21,139 nt of DNA from CAJINA01 sp964647585 (lineage in GTDB: Bacteria > Desulfobacterota > Desulfobacteria > Desulfobacterales > CAJINA01): contig CAZYGG010000064.1 in NCBI GenBank assembly GCA_964647585.1, forward strand, positions 1-21,139, read 5' to 3'. The notes below the pieces were generated by a model. That model saw nothing but the letters and a program-made list of their open reading frames with translations, had not been told where the DNA came from and searched no databases. This document shows, piece by piece, positions 6,569 through 14,807 of this stretch. A program made the position numbers and the translations under genes. Each line of letters opens with the position of its first letter. Position 1 is the first letter of the stretch.

Positions 6569-8809
6569 ATGAACATCTATAGTATTCCTCCGTTGCTAAC
6601 ACTCGCCAGCTTCATATCACTGGCCATTCTCACACTCGTCCGCTGGCGCAATTCCAGGGTCAATCTGTTGTTCCTGTTGATTTGCTGCCTTTGTGCCGGA
6701 CTGTATGCAGACATCCTTTTCATCTTCAATACCCCCTCGGCCGCGTCCGCCCTGCGGGTATCCCGCCTGGACCAGTTTTTCAGCCTCTTTCTTATTCCGT
6801 TGTACGTCCATTTTTTCCATGCGTATCTCGGCATACGGGGCAGAAAGTGGCTGTTGGCGGCATTTTACGCGGCACCGGGTGTATTGATGTGGTTCGGGAT
6901 GACCCCCCTGTTAATTGAGTCCATGCACCTTTATAGATTCGGGTATTTCGGCCAGGCCGGCCGGCTTTATCCCCTTGTGGCAACGATGGCGGTGGCTGCC
7001 ACGGCCTACGGCGGATGGATTCTGGGGTGGGCGATTTTAAAAACCGGGGATCGCAGCCTGAGAAGGCGCCTGAAGTACCTGTTTGTCGGTTTTGTCTCCA
7101 TTGCGGTCCTCACCGGACTGAACTTTATCCCGATTTATGGCTACCCGCTCTACCCGCCGGGGAACTTTTGTTTTGTACCCCTGCTGGTGTTTGCGGTCGG
7201 TCTGTTCCGGCATGATCTTTTAAACATGGGGCTGCTGGTTAAAAAAGGCCTGGTCTACACGTTGCTCACGGCGGCCCTGACCGGTATTTACGCGCTGATC
7301 GTGGTGGCGGCGAACAGTCTGTTCAATACGGCCGGTTTTTCTTCCACTCTTTTTGTGCACAGCCTGCTTTTTATGGTGATTGCGGTTGTTTTCGGGCCGC
7401 TCAACACCTGCGTACGGAAAGCCGTGGACCGGGTTTTCAATAAGCGGCGGTATGCGTATCGACAGGTTATCCGGCAAAACAGCCGAATGCTTGCCTCGGT
7501 CCTGAACATTAATGAAATTTCCGAGAAATTGGTGGCTACCGTCATCCACACCATGGGAGTCCCCCACTGCCTGCTCTTTATTAAAACCGGGCCGGGTGCC
7601 GGCCGCACGCTCCGGCGCGTGTGCCTGCCGGCATCCGGCAGGCGGGAAGGCCCCGCAGACAGCCTTGTCCCTGGAAACCCTCTGCTCGAATGTTTCAAAG
7701 ACGCGAAGGCTGTCTACCGAAAGAAAACCGGGCTGCTGTCCGGCCGGCCGGCCCACCAGCCGCAACTGGATAAGATGCTGGCACAATTCCATGCGGTCCT
7801 CGCGGTACCGCTGTTTTTCAAAGGCGCACTGAATGGTCTGATCCTGGCCGGTGAAAAAGAGTGCGGGGATCCCTTTGAGCCGGAGGATATAGAGTTGCTG
7901 GAAATTCTGGCCAATCATGGTGCGCTGGCTGTTGAAAATGCGGGGGCCTATCAGGCGATTGAAAGATTGAACCGGGAACTCGAAAGCCGGGTGGTGGAAA
8001 GAACCCGGCGGCTGCAGTCTGCCCTGGAGGAACAAGAACGCACCCTGGAGCAGCTCGTCAGGTCCGAAAGCCTGGCGGCGATTGGCCAATTGGTGGCCGG
8101 GGTTGCCCATGAACTCAACAACCCTCTGGCCAGTGTGAAAAGCCTCCTGCAGTCCGCCCTTGAGGAACTGGATATAGAAACGGCCGGCTGTGCCATCGCG
8201 GACGATTTGCTGGACGACCTGCGCTTTGCCGATCGCGAACTGGACCGGGCGGGCGGTATTGTGTCAAGTCTGCTGGGTCTCTCCCGGCAGACCCAGACGT
8301 ATCGAGAGCCGGTGGATGTGAACAGCGTTCTGGAGGCGGCTTTGCGGGTTTTGAAAAACAAGTACAAACGACTGGACGTGGATATCCGGAAAAAGTTCGC
8401 GCCGGATCTGCCGGCGATAACAGGGAATTTTTCCAACCTCGGGCAGGTAGCCATCAATATCATCGGGAATGCCATCGATGCGCTGCCGGCCGGCAAGGGC
8501 GTCGTTGAACTGATGACGGCTCACCGGGCTGGGACGGCTGAAGTCATATTCGCATGCCGGGACAACGGGACCGGGATACCGGTTGATATTCGCCGGGAAA
8601 TATTCAAACCGTTTTTTACAACCAAACCGGTCGGCCGAGGTACCGGTCTGGGTTTGTATATCTGCCACGAGATCATCAGCCGGCACGGGGGTTCCATCTT
8701 TGTCGGCAGCCCGCAAAAAGGTGGTGCGCAGGTGGTGGTAAGGCTCCCGGTGGATGCAGAGATGGTGAATGCCACGGCTTCTATTGACATTGGGCAAACC
8801 CGGCATTAA
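6569..8809 (+). CDS. Multi-TM sensor histidine kinase with GAF domain
   Basis: A 746-residue membrane kinase. The N-terminal third has about nine hydrophobic helices (approximately 7-25, 32-53, 68-88, 94-113, 135-157, 167-187, 196-213, 228-249, 260-278), like kinases with a 7TM-type sensory domain. A GAF-like domain spans about 305-455 and a coiled coil about 460-500. The dimerisation/phosphoacceptor motif is AIGQLVAGVAHELNNP with the phospho-histidine H514. The ATPase boxes are NIIGNAIDAL, DNGTGIP and GRGTGLGLYICHEI. I chose ATG 6569 because GGAG lies five bases upstream and the hydrophobic region begins at once; a frame extending 19 codons further upstream has no such site. No receiver gene is adjacent. 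The next gene is an iron regulator fusion, but a functional link is not shown. Confidence 0.9.
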   Translation: MNIYSIPPLLTLASFISLAILTLVRWRNSRVNLLFLLICCLCAGLYADILFIFNTPSAASALRVSRLDQFFSLFLIPLYVHFFHAYLGIRGRKWLLAAFYAAPGVLMWFGMTPLLIESMHLYRFGYFGQAGRLYPLVATMAVAATAYGGWILGWAILKTGDRSLRRRLKYLFVGFVSIAVLTGLNFIPIYGYPLYPPGNFCFVPLLVFAVGLFRHDLLNMGLLVKKGLVYTLLTAALTGIYALIVVAANSLFNTAGFSSTLFVHSLLFMVIAVVFGPLNTCVRKAVDRVFNKRRYAYRQVIRQNSRMLASVLNINEISEKLVATVIHTMGVPHCLLFIKTGPGAGRTLRRVCLPASGRREGPADSLVPGNPLLECFKDAKAVYRKKTGLLSGRPAHQPQLDKMLAQFHAVLAVPLFFKGALNGLILAGEKECGDPFEPEDIELLEILANHGALAVENAGAYQAIERLNRELESRVVERTRRLQSALEEQERTLEQLVRSESLAAIGQLVAGVAHELNNPLASVKSLLQSALEELDIETAGCAIADDLLDDLRFADRELDRAGGIVSSLLGLSRQTQTYREPVDVNSVLEAALRVLKNKYKRLDVDIRKKFAPDLPAITGNFSNLGQVAINIIGNAIDALPAGKGVVELMTAHRAGTAEVIFACRDNGTGIPVDIRREIFKPFFTTKPVGRGTGLGLYICHEIISRHGGSIFVGSPQKGGAQVVVRLPVDAEMVNATASIDIGQTRH

Positions 8810-8882
8810 GTAAGGTAAGTCTTTTTTGCCCGGTGACTTGTTTGCCGGGGGATGGTTTCTACTGACGGACTGTGGACAGGCT

Positions 8883-9827
8883 ATGACCAAAATACATTCC
8901 CAGGAAAAAGAACAGTTCAAAGAGCTGTTTGCCCATGCCGATATCGACAATTTCGAGGATCGCTACCGGATCCTGGAGGTGTTTCTGCAGGGGGAGGATC
9001 ACATAACGGCCGCGGAACTTGCCGACCGGCTTGAAAAAAACGGACAGCGGTTTTCCCCTGATTTTGTAAAAGACACCCTGCGGCTTATGTGCCGGTTTGG
9101 TTTCGCCCGGAAAAACCGTTTTGACAACGGTGAGGCCCGGTACGAGCATCGGCATCTGGGGGATCACCACGATCACATGATCTGCATCAAGTGCCGCAAA
9201 ATCATAGAGTTCAGCAATGACCAGCTCGAAACCCTGCAGTTGCAGATCGCTGCCTCGCACGGGTTTCACATGCTCCAGCACCGGATGGAGCTATATGGCA
9301 TCTGTGATCGGTGCTTCGGCAAGCGGGTGGGGCAGTTGCCGCTTGTTGCGGCCCGGCAGGGTGAGCGGTTGACGATCGAGGAGATAACCGGTGGCAGCGG
9401 GGCCCGCATGCGCTTGATCACCATGGGGCTCAGGCCGGGCGACATCATCGATGTGATTACGAATTTGAATGACGGCCAGATCGTGGTTGCCCTGGAGGGC
9501 AAACGGTACGCTCTGGGGCGCGGGCTGGCCCGGAAGGTTATTGTCAAACCACTTACAGCTGAGCAGTCTGCGGCCGCTGTTGACCTGGAAAAAGAAGCGC
9601 TGCCGATGAGCCGGATGAAAGAGGGGCAGGTGGGGACCATTGTAAAAACGGGTGGAAACAGCCGGCTGAGGAGAAGATTGCTTGAAATGGGTCTTTTAAA
9701 GGGGGTCGATGTTTATATTGAGAAATATGCCCCTTTGAAAGATCCGGTAGAGCTCATCGTCAAGGGATACCACGTTTCGCTCAGGGTCGCAGAGGCGGAT
9801 AAAATAGAAGTGACCAATATCAGGTAG
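8883..9827 (+). CDS. Fur-family regulator fused to two FeoA domains
   Basis: A 314-residue fusion. Residues 1-148 are a Fur-type repressor: a winged helix at about 25-85, the metal motif HRHLGDHHDHMICIKC (89-104) and CDRC (141-144), giving the structural zinc cysteines 101, 104, 141 and 144 and the regulatory histidines. Residues about 153-225 (GGSGARMRLITMGLRPGD) and 240-314 (GGNSRLRRRLLEMGLLKG) are two FeoA SH3-like domains in tandem. FeoA is normally a small separate protein acting with the ferrous-iron transporter FeoB, whose gene follows at 9987. ATG 8883 has AGG a few bases upstream; an upstream TTG at 8826 would add 19 unlikely residues. Predicted role: iron-responsive control tied to FeoB activity. 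I see no clear Fur box nearby. The domains are certain; the coupling is inference. Confidence 0.92.
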   Translation: MTKIHSQEKEQFKELFAHADIDNFEDRYRILEVFLQGEDHITAAELADRLEKNGQRFSPDFVKDTLRLMCRFGFARKNRFDNGEARYEHRHLGDHHDHMICIKCRKIIEFSNDQLETLQLQIAASHGFHMLQHRMELYGICDRCFGKRVGQLPLVAARQGERLTIEEITGGSGARMRLITMGLRPGDIIDVITNLNDGQIVVALEGKRYALGRGLARKVIVKPLTAEQSAAAVDLEKEALPMSRMKEGQVGTIVKTGGNSRLRRRLLEMGLLKGVDVYIEKYAPLKDPVELIVKGYHVSLRVAEADKIEVTNIR

Positions 9828-9835
9828 TGTCAAGC

Positions 9836-9961
9836 CACAAGCGGCATCTTTTGGCCCGGGGCGGCGTTCTCGCTGCCTGCCAAGCCTCAACGTAGATAGT
9901 CTGCGCCTCCGGCTGGCAGGCATGCTGCGGCCTTGCCCCGAACCAAAACCTACCACTTGTG
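9836..9961. repeat. 126-bp imperfect palindrome (REP/MITE-like)
   Basis: Two 51-base arms, 9836-9886 and 9911-9961, flank a 24-base loop. Shared blocks are CACAAG, TTTTGG, CGGGGC and TGCCTGCCA, with about 70 percent arm identity. The transcript could fold into one long hairpin. A 33/37 match to the left arm occurs in reverse orientation at 49-85. It fills nearly all of the gap between the fur-feoA fusion and feoB. Confidence 0.8.
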
Positions 9962-9986
9962 AATCGACACCGGGTAAAATGTATCT

Positions 9987-12167
9987 ATGAATATGGAAAG
10001 CCTCACAATCGCCCTGGCGGGCAATCCCAACTCCGGTAAAACCACCATTTTCAACGTGTTGACCGGGACTCGCCAGAAGGTGGGCAACTGGCCCGGGGTC
10101 ACTGTCGAGAAGAAAGAAGGGCGGATCCGGCAGGACGGACATGATATCCGGATTGTGGATTTGCCCGGAACCTACAGCCTCACCCCCTTTTCCATTGAAG
10201 AGATCGTGGCCCGCAATTTTTTGCTGGATGAGCGTCCGGACGTGGTGATCGATATCATCGACGCATCCAACCTGGAACGCAGCCTCTACCTTGCTACCCA
10301 GATCCGGGAACTGGACTGCAAAGTGCTTTTCGCGCTGAACATGGAGGACGTGGCCAAGTCACGCGGCAACAAAATCGATGCGGAAAAACTTAGCGAACTG
10401 CTGAATGTGCCGGTCGTCTTTACCATTGGGAACCGGCAAAAGGGCATAGATGAGCTTATAGAAAAAGCGATTGCCCTGGCTAAAAGCGACGATAGCGGGG
10501 TTGTCAGTCGTAAGGTCCAGTACTCCAAAGACATCGAAGCGGCCATCCTGGAGCTTAGCGGGCCGGTTGAAAACCACCTGGCTGAACAGCTATCCTATGG
10601 CCCCCGGTGGATAGCCATCAAACTGCTTGAAAATGATGAGGTTCTGAAAACCCGCATCCAGGCAGAGAGCGGCCCGGCGGGCGGCACGGTCCTGGCTGAC
10701 GCTGAAAAACTCAGACAGCGTATTGCCACCCGCTTCGACGAGGACCCCGAAATCGTCATGACCGACGAACGCTATGGGTTCATTTCCGGTATTATCAAGG
10801 AGGTCCTCATCATTACGTCCCGGAATCGGGTGGATATTTCCAGGAATATCGATCTGGTATTGACCAACCGGTTTGTGGGATTCCCGATTTTCCTTTTCTT
10901 TATCTGGGCGATGTTCCAGCTGACTTTCACCCTGGGGGCCTACCCTATGGAATGGCTGGAAAGCGGTATATCCGGACTGCATGTGCTGTTCACGCGCCTG
11001 CTCCCGGAGGGCCTGCTCAAGGATCTTCTGCTCAACGGCATCCTGGCGGGGGTGGGCAGCGTGATCGTCTTTCTGCCCAACATCCTGATCCTGTTTTTCT
11101 GCATTGCACTATTTGAGGACACCGGCTACATGTCCCGGGCCGCCTTTTTAATGGACCGGATCATGCATCTTATCGGGCTGCACGGGAAATCTTTCATTCC
11201 CATGCTCATGGGGTTCGGCTGCAACGTCCCGGCGATTATGGCGGCGCGTACCCTGGAGAGCGACAAGGACCGGCTGCTGACCATCCTGATCACCCCGTTT
11301 ATGTCCTGTTCGGCCAAGCTGCCCGTTTACCTGGTGCTGGCGGGGACCTTTTTCGCTGCCCGGGCGGGGACCGTCATTTTTGCCGTGTACGTGACCGGCA
11401 TCATCCTGTCGGTTCTCACCGGTCGTCTTTTCCGGGCCACCCTGCTCAAAGGCGTGGATGCGCCGTTTGTCATGGAACTGCCTCCCTACCGGGTGCCCAT
11501 GCTGAAAAGCCTGCTGATTCACATGTGGGACCGCAGCAAGCAGTTCCTTAAAAAGATGGGGGGCATTATTCTGATTGGATCCATTATCATCTGGGCCCTG
11601 TCCGCCTTTCCGCGCCACGTGGATTTCTCCCGGGATTATCAGGCCGGCATCGACCGGGTTGCGGCCACCTATCGCGTTGAGATCCAGGCGGCGGCTGAAG
11701 GGGATCGGCAACAACTGGCGGATGCGCGGGATCAGACGGTCCGCAAATTGGAAACCGCCCGGAATGCCGAGCAGGTCAGTCAATCCTATATGGGTCGCCT
11801 CGGCCGTTTTCTGGCACCGCTTTTTGAGCCGCTGGGCATCGACTGGCGGGGCGGCGTGGCCCTGATATCCGGTTTTGTGGCCAAGGAGATCGTGGTCAGC
11901 ACCCTGGGGGTTTTGCACGCGGTGGATACGGAGGCGGGCGGTGAGGCCCTCGCCGGCGCCCTGCAGGCTTCGGGAATGAGTCCTTTGTCGGCGGTGTCCA
12001 TGATGGTTTTTGTACTGCTCTACCTGCCGTGCCTGGCCACGGTGGCGGCGATCCGGCGGGAAACGGGCTCGACGGGCTGGATGGTTTTCAGTATTGCCTA
12101 TAATACCTCGATCGCCTGGGTCGCTGCTTTCATGGTATACCAGGGCGGTCGGCTCATGGGATATTAA
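9987..12167 (+). CDS. feoB: Ferrous iron transporter FeoB
   Basis: A 726-residue inner-membrane Fe(II) importer. The N-terminal G-protein domain has G1 GNPNSGKT (12-19), the FeoB switch sequence KVGNWPGVTVEKKEG, G3 DLPGTYSLTPFS and G4 NMED. A helical GDI-like region follows, then the membrane core with the conserved signatures GFGCNVPAIMAARTLE and FMSCSAKLPVYLV and a final conserved part around GFVAKEIVVSTLGVL. The length is normal for the family (about 700-780). No feoC-like gene follows; FeoA is supplied by the upstream Fur fusion. ATG 9987 has only a weak Shine-Dalgarno, so translation may be modest or coupled to mRNA structure from the palindrome just upstream. Iron uptake under anoxic conditions is the established role of FeoB. 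Confidence 0.97.
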   Translation: MNMESLTIALAGNPNSGKTTIFNVLTGTRQKVGNWPGVTVEKKEGRIRQDGHDIRIVDLPGTYSLTPFSIEEIVARNFLLDERPDVVIDIIDASNLERSLYLATQIRELDCKVLFALNMEDVAKSRGNKIDAEKLSELLNVPVVFTIGNRQKGIDELIEKAIALAKSDDSGVVSRKVQYSKDIEAAILELSGPVENHLAEQLSYGPRWIAIKLLENDEVLKTRIQAESGPAGGTVLADAEKLRQRIATRFDEDPEIVMTDERYGFISGIIKEVLIITSRNRVDISRNIDLVLTNRFVGFPIFLFFIWAMFQLTFTLGAYPMEWLESGISGLHVLFTRLLPEGLLKDLLLNGILAGVGSVIVFLPNILILFFCIALFEDTGYMSRAAFLMDRIMHLIGLHGKSFIPMLMGFGCNVPAIMAARTLESDKDRLLTILITPFMSCSAKLPVYLVLAGTFFAARAGTVIFAVYVTGIILSVLTGRLFRATLLKGVDAPFVMELPPYRVPMLKSLLIHMWDRSKQFLKKMGGIILIGSIIIWALSAFPRHVDFSRDYQAGIDRVAATYRVEIQAAAEGDRQQLADARDQTVRKLETARNAEQVSQSYMGRLGRFLAPLFEPLGIDWRGGVALISGFVAKEIVVSTLGVLHAVDTEAGGEALAGALQASGMSPLSAVSMMVFVLLYLPCLATVAAIRRETGSTGWMVFSIAYNTSIAWVAAFMVYQGGRLMGY

Positions 12168-12173
12168 AAGAGT

Positions 12174-12608
12174 GTGAAAACCGCAATTCCCATAGCACTG
12201 AGCATGCTGCTGATCTTTTTGGCCGGCCCAGCATGGGCCCAGCGTCTGGCTGTAAACGCGGCCATAGCCAATGTAAGGTCGGGGCCCGGCACCCAGTACG
12301 ATGTCCTGTGGCAGGTGGAAAAATACTACCCTTTCGATGTTTTGAAAAAAGAGAAAAAGTGGTATTATTTCAAGGATTTCGAGGGAGATCGCGGCTGGCT
12401 GCATGAATCACTGGTGGGGAAAATAAAGGCCGTCGTCACAACCAGTGCGACCGGGAATATCCGGTCCGGTCCGGGAACTGAAAATGAGGTTCTGTATACC
12501 GTTGAGCGGGGCACCCCTTTCAAGGTTACCGGAAAACGGGGCAACTGGCTGAAAATAGAGCATGCCCGGGGTTACCGGGGGTGGATTTACAAATCTCTGG
12601 TCTGGTAG
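12174..12608 (+). CDS. Secreted protein with two SH3b domains
   Basis: A 144-residue exported protein. Residues 1-22 form a signal peptide (hydrophobic core about 6-18, cleavage likely after AWA). Two bacterial SH3 domains follow: about 26-80 (NVRSGPGTQYDVLWQVEK ... GWLHESLV) and about 86-143 (NIRSGPGTENEVLYTVER ... GWIYKSLV). Such domains usually bind peptidoglycan or other envelope partners. The start is GTG 12174, seven bases after the feoB stop, with only a weak ribosome site, so translation may be coupled to feoB. A link to iron uptake is not shown. It carries no catalytic domain. Confidence 0.88.
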   Translation: MKTAIPIALSMLLIFLAGPAWAQRLAVNAAIANVRSGPGTQYDVLWQVEKYYPFDVLKKEKKWYYFKDFEGDRGWLHESLVGKIKAVVTTSATGNIRSGPGTENEVLYTVERGTPFKVTGKRGNWLKIEHARGYRGWIYKSLVW

Positions 12609-12619
12609 CGGGAGGTTGT

Positions 12620-13618
12620 ATGGTATTTGAAAAAATTGGGGATCCGCAAAGACGCTTGGTTGTGGGCATTGGGTCTGCCCTGGTTGATCTGCTTGTCCAT
12701 GAACAGGACGACTTCATTGACCGGACCAAAGATGCTGTCAAGGGCGGCATGACACTTGTTGACAGCGAAACCATTGATAAAATCGTGGCCCTGGCTTCAG
12801 GTAAACCCGACATTGTACCGGGGGGGTCGGCCTGCAATACGGTGGTAGGTATCGGGAATCTGGGTGGACACGGGCGGTTTGTCGGCAAGCGCGGCCCGGA
12901 TGAATTGGGTGATTTTTTTGAGGCGGGCCTGAAGAACCACCAAGTTGAACCGTGTCTTTTTCAGGCGCCGATTCCCACCGGCCGGGTGCTGTCCATAATA
13001 ACACCGGATGCCGAAAGAACAATGCTGACTTTTTTGGGAGCTGCTGCTGAGATGTCACCGGAGGAGGTGCGGGGCGGTTGTTTCAAAAATGCCGCCGTTG
13101 TCCATGTGGAGGGTTATCTGCTGTACAACCACGAGTTGCTGATGGCCGTTCTTGAGGAGGCGCGTAGGGCCGGTGCCTGTATTTCCCTGGACCTGGCGAG
13201 CTTTACAGTGGTAGAAGATTCGGTCGACATCCTGGAGGATCTGGTTGATCGGTACGTCGATATTCTGATCGCAAACGAAGATGAAGCCAGGGTGTTTACC
13301 GGTTTTTCCGATGAGCAAAAGGCATTCGAATCTCTGGCGACAAAGGCGGATTTGGCCGTGCTGAAAATTGGAGCCCGGGGCTCCATGGTTGCCTTTGACG
13401 GGCACATTGCCCGGATAGCACCCCAGGGAACCGGAACCGCTGTGGATACCACCGGGGCGGGGGATCTGTGGGCGGCCGGTTTTCTGTATGGTATCGTCAA
13501 TGGTTTCAGCCTGGAAAAGAGCGGCCAACTGGGGTCGGCCTGTGGGTATGAAGTGTGCCAAGTTGTGGGTGCGGGCATTCCTGCCAGGGGCTGGGACCGC
13601 ATTCGGACCCTGCTTTGA
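12620..13618 (+). CDS. PfkB-family carbohydrate kinase, adenosine-kinase-like
   Basis: A 332-residue ribokinase-fold enzyme. The N-terminal signature is GIGSALVDLLV followed by the substrate-binding stretch PGGSACNTVVGIGNLGG. The C-terminal PfkB signature is DTTGAGDLWAAGF, with catalytic base D282 in the anion-hole motif GAGD. Sequence style and length fit the bacterial adenosine kinase/sugar kinase group that phosphorylates adenosine to AMP, useful for clearing adenosine from S-adenosylhomocysteine turnover. Ribokinase or another nucleoside kinase remains possible. The start ATG 12620 is chosen for GGGAGG upstream; a 13-codon longer frame overlaps the preceding SH3b gene and lacks a site. 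The gene lies 11 bases after that gene, so it may share its transcript. Confidence 0.85.
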   Translation: MVFEKIGDPQRRLVVGIGSALVDLLVHEQDDFIDRTKDAVKGGMTLVDSETIDKIVALASGKPDIVPGGSACNTVVGIGNLGGHGRFVGKRGPDELGDFFEAGLKNHQVEPCLFQAPIPTGRVLSIITPDAERTMLTFLGAAAEMSPEEVRGGCFKNAAVVHVEGYLLYNHELLMAVLEEARRAGACISLDLASFTVVEDSVDILEDLVDRYVDILIANEDEARVFTGFSDEQKAFESLATKADLAVLKIGARGSMVAFDGHIARIAPQGTGTAVDTTGAGDLWAAGFLYGIVNGFSLEKSGQLGSACGYEVCQVVGAGIPARGWDRIRTLL

Positions 13619-13648
13619 TTTTGGTGGATATCGATTTTTCTGGACCCT

Positions 13649-13725
13649 ATAGTGTTACGTCTCAGAAAGTACCTAAAAAAGAGCTGTCAATTTCTGTTTA
13701 ACTTATTTGTGAGACGCAACACTAT
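13649..13725. repeat. 77-bp element with 16-bp terminal inverted repeats
   Basis: The ends ATAGTGTTACGTCTCA and TGAGACGCAACACTAT match as inverted repeats at 15 of 16 positions around a 45-base AT-rich middle. The size and ends suit a tiny MITE or the joined ends of a deleted insertion sequence. No T-run follows on either strand, so it is a poor terminator. It lies between the PfkB kinase and the TPR gene. Confidence 0.6.
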
Positions 13726-13757
13726 GGAGGATTGGCTGTACTATCAGTTGGAAACGC

Positions 13758-13763
13758 TATAAT
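13758..13763 (+). promoter_or_regulatory. Possible -10 box (TATAAT) of the TPR gene
   Basis: A perfect TATAAT lies 40 bases before the TPR gene start. No -35 element at 16-18 bases is evident; TTGGCT upstream has a 20-base spacer. It is offered as a weak candidate only. Confidence 0.3.
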
Positions 13764-13803
13764 TTAGATATTGTTTTGTAAAAACAATATGTCTGGAGGA
13801 GGA

Positions 13804-14490
13804 ATGACCAAAAAGCGGGTAACCCGAAAACAGCTTTTAAAGGAGCCGGATGAGTTTATCACTTTTTCTAATCGTATGATTAAATTTGGTGTCGCATATA
13901 AACAGCAGTTGATGATCGCTGTGGGCGTTTTTTGTGCGGCTGTGCTGGTTTTTGTCGGGATGCAGTACGTCTCCGGACGTTCACAGGCCAGGGCTTTCAA
14001 CCTGCTGGAAAACGCGATTGCCAAGTATGATCGGGCGTTTGTCAAAGACGGGCCGGAAAAAGCCCTGGAGGCGGTGGCGGCAGATTTTGAACTGATTCTT
14101 AAAAAATATGGATCCAATGCAGGCGGCCAGCTGGCCCGGGTTACGTTTGCCCAGTACAATTATGCGGCCGGCATGTCCGACCGGGCCATCAGGTTATACG
14201 GCACAGCGCTCGCTGATTTTAACGATGACCCCTTATATCGGGCCATGATTGTAAGCGGTCTCGGATATGCATACACCCTCAAGGGGGATCTGCAGAAAGC
14301 GATCTCTAATTTTGAGCTGGTGGTTTCCGGTTCAGTCTCCGGATTTAAGAGTGATGCCTTGTTTAATCTGGGATTGCTTTATGCACAGACGGGGCAGAAA
14401 GTTAAGAGTGTTGAGTCATTCAAGCGTATTAGCGATGAATACCCGGAATCTTTCTATGCGAAAATGGCGGGTGGAAGAGCGAATTTATAA
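13804..14490 (+). CDS. Membrane-anchored TPR protein (YfgM-like)
   Basis: A 228-residue protein with a basic cytoplasmic N-terminus, one transmembrane helix at about 36-54 and an extracytoplasmic helical domain. TPR-like repeats occur in about 95-220, for example YNYAAGMSDRAIRLYGTAL, GLGYAYTLKGDLQKAISNFE and NLGLLYAQTGQKVKSVESFK. The layout matches YfgM-type proteins, which act beside the Sec translocon with periplasmic chaperones. ATG 13804 follows a near-perfect GGAGGAGG; an 11-codon longer frame starting with TTG is less likely. It stands alone on its transcript and is convergent with the two-component operon. The family assignment is good; the cellular role is inferred. Confidence 0.8.
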   Translation: MTKKRVTRKQLLKEPDEFITFSNRMIKFGVAYKQQLMIAVGVFCAAVLVFVGMQYVSGRSQARAFNLLENAIAKYDRAFVKDGPEKALEAVAADFELILKKYGSNAGGQLARVTFAQYNYAAGMSDRAIRLYGTALADFNDDPLYRAMIVSGLGYAYTLKGDLQKAISNFELVVSGSVSGFKSDALFNLGLLYAQTGQKVKSVESFKRISDEYPESFYAKMAGGRANL

Positions 14491-14510
14491 GTTGGAAGTA
14501 CAAACCAAGA

Positions 14511-14539
14511 ATGGCCGACCAGCCTATCTGGTCGACCAT
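14511..14539 (+). other. Hairpin after the TPR gene
   Basis: Arms ATGGCCGACCAG and CTGGTCGACCAT pair with one G-T mismatch around a five-base loop, 21 bases after the TPR gene stop. No T-run follows (AAGGAGG instead), so it may be a 3' stabiliser or factor-assisted stop rather than a classical terminator. Confidence 0.5.
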
Positions 14540-14540
14540 T

Positions 14541-14575
14541 AAGGAGGAAAACAGATGAAGAAATTATCAGGTTAA
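14541..14575 (+). other. Perfect Shine-Dalgarno with six-codon ORF
   Basis: AAGGAGG (14541-14547) is followed seven bases later by ATG AAG AAA TTA TCA GGT TAA, encoding MKKLSG. The initiation signal is among the best in the window, yet the frame stops at once. It could be a leader peptide, the stub of a decayed secreted protein gene, or chance. Confidence 0.35.
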
Positions 14576-14741
14576 TCTAAGGAAATGCATGTTCTATGCC
14601 ATTGCCTGCCGATTTTTTCCTTTTTTTGTGTAATTTTTGTATCATTAGTAATTATAAATAGATAGATGACTTTTTGGGCAAATCCTGAAGTCAACGCCTT
14701 TTCTGATCACCCCTCGCAAGTGTCTCTTTTTTGTCTCTTTT

Positions 14742-14759
14742 GGTTCAAATTTTTGAACC
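14742..14759. repeat. 18-bp palindrome, copy 1
   Basis: GGTTCAAATTTTTGAACC is an exact 8+2+8 inverted repeat and is repeated identically at 14821-14838, 79 bases away. This copy lacks the longer stem seen around copy 2. Confidence 0.7.
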
Positions 14760-14807
14760 CACTTCGGTAGGTTCCTGTCTAATATACTGAAAGTACTATG
14801 TAAACAT

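Noticed and set aside
7220..8110. 296-codon minus-strand open frame
   Set aside because: It is antisense to the histidine kinase membrane and GAF region; no recognisable domain or start signal.
8826..8882. Upstream TTG extension of the Fur-FeoA protein
   Set aside because: It adds 19 residues not typical of Fur, with no ribosome site; ATG 8883 gives a normal Fur N-terminus.
9828..9986. Fur box ahead of feoB
   Set aside because: I looked for a GATAATGATAATC-like AT-rich 19-mer and found none; the gap is GC-rich and occupied by the palindrome.
11148..12404. 418-codon minus-strand open frame
   Set aside because: It is a shadow of feoB and the SH3b gene, both of which have clear family signatures on the plus strand; the translation is rich in His/Gln/Arg without any motif.
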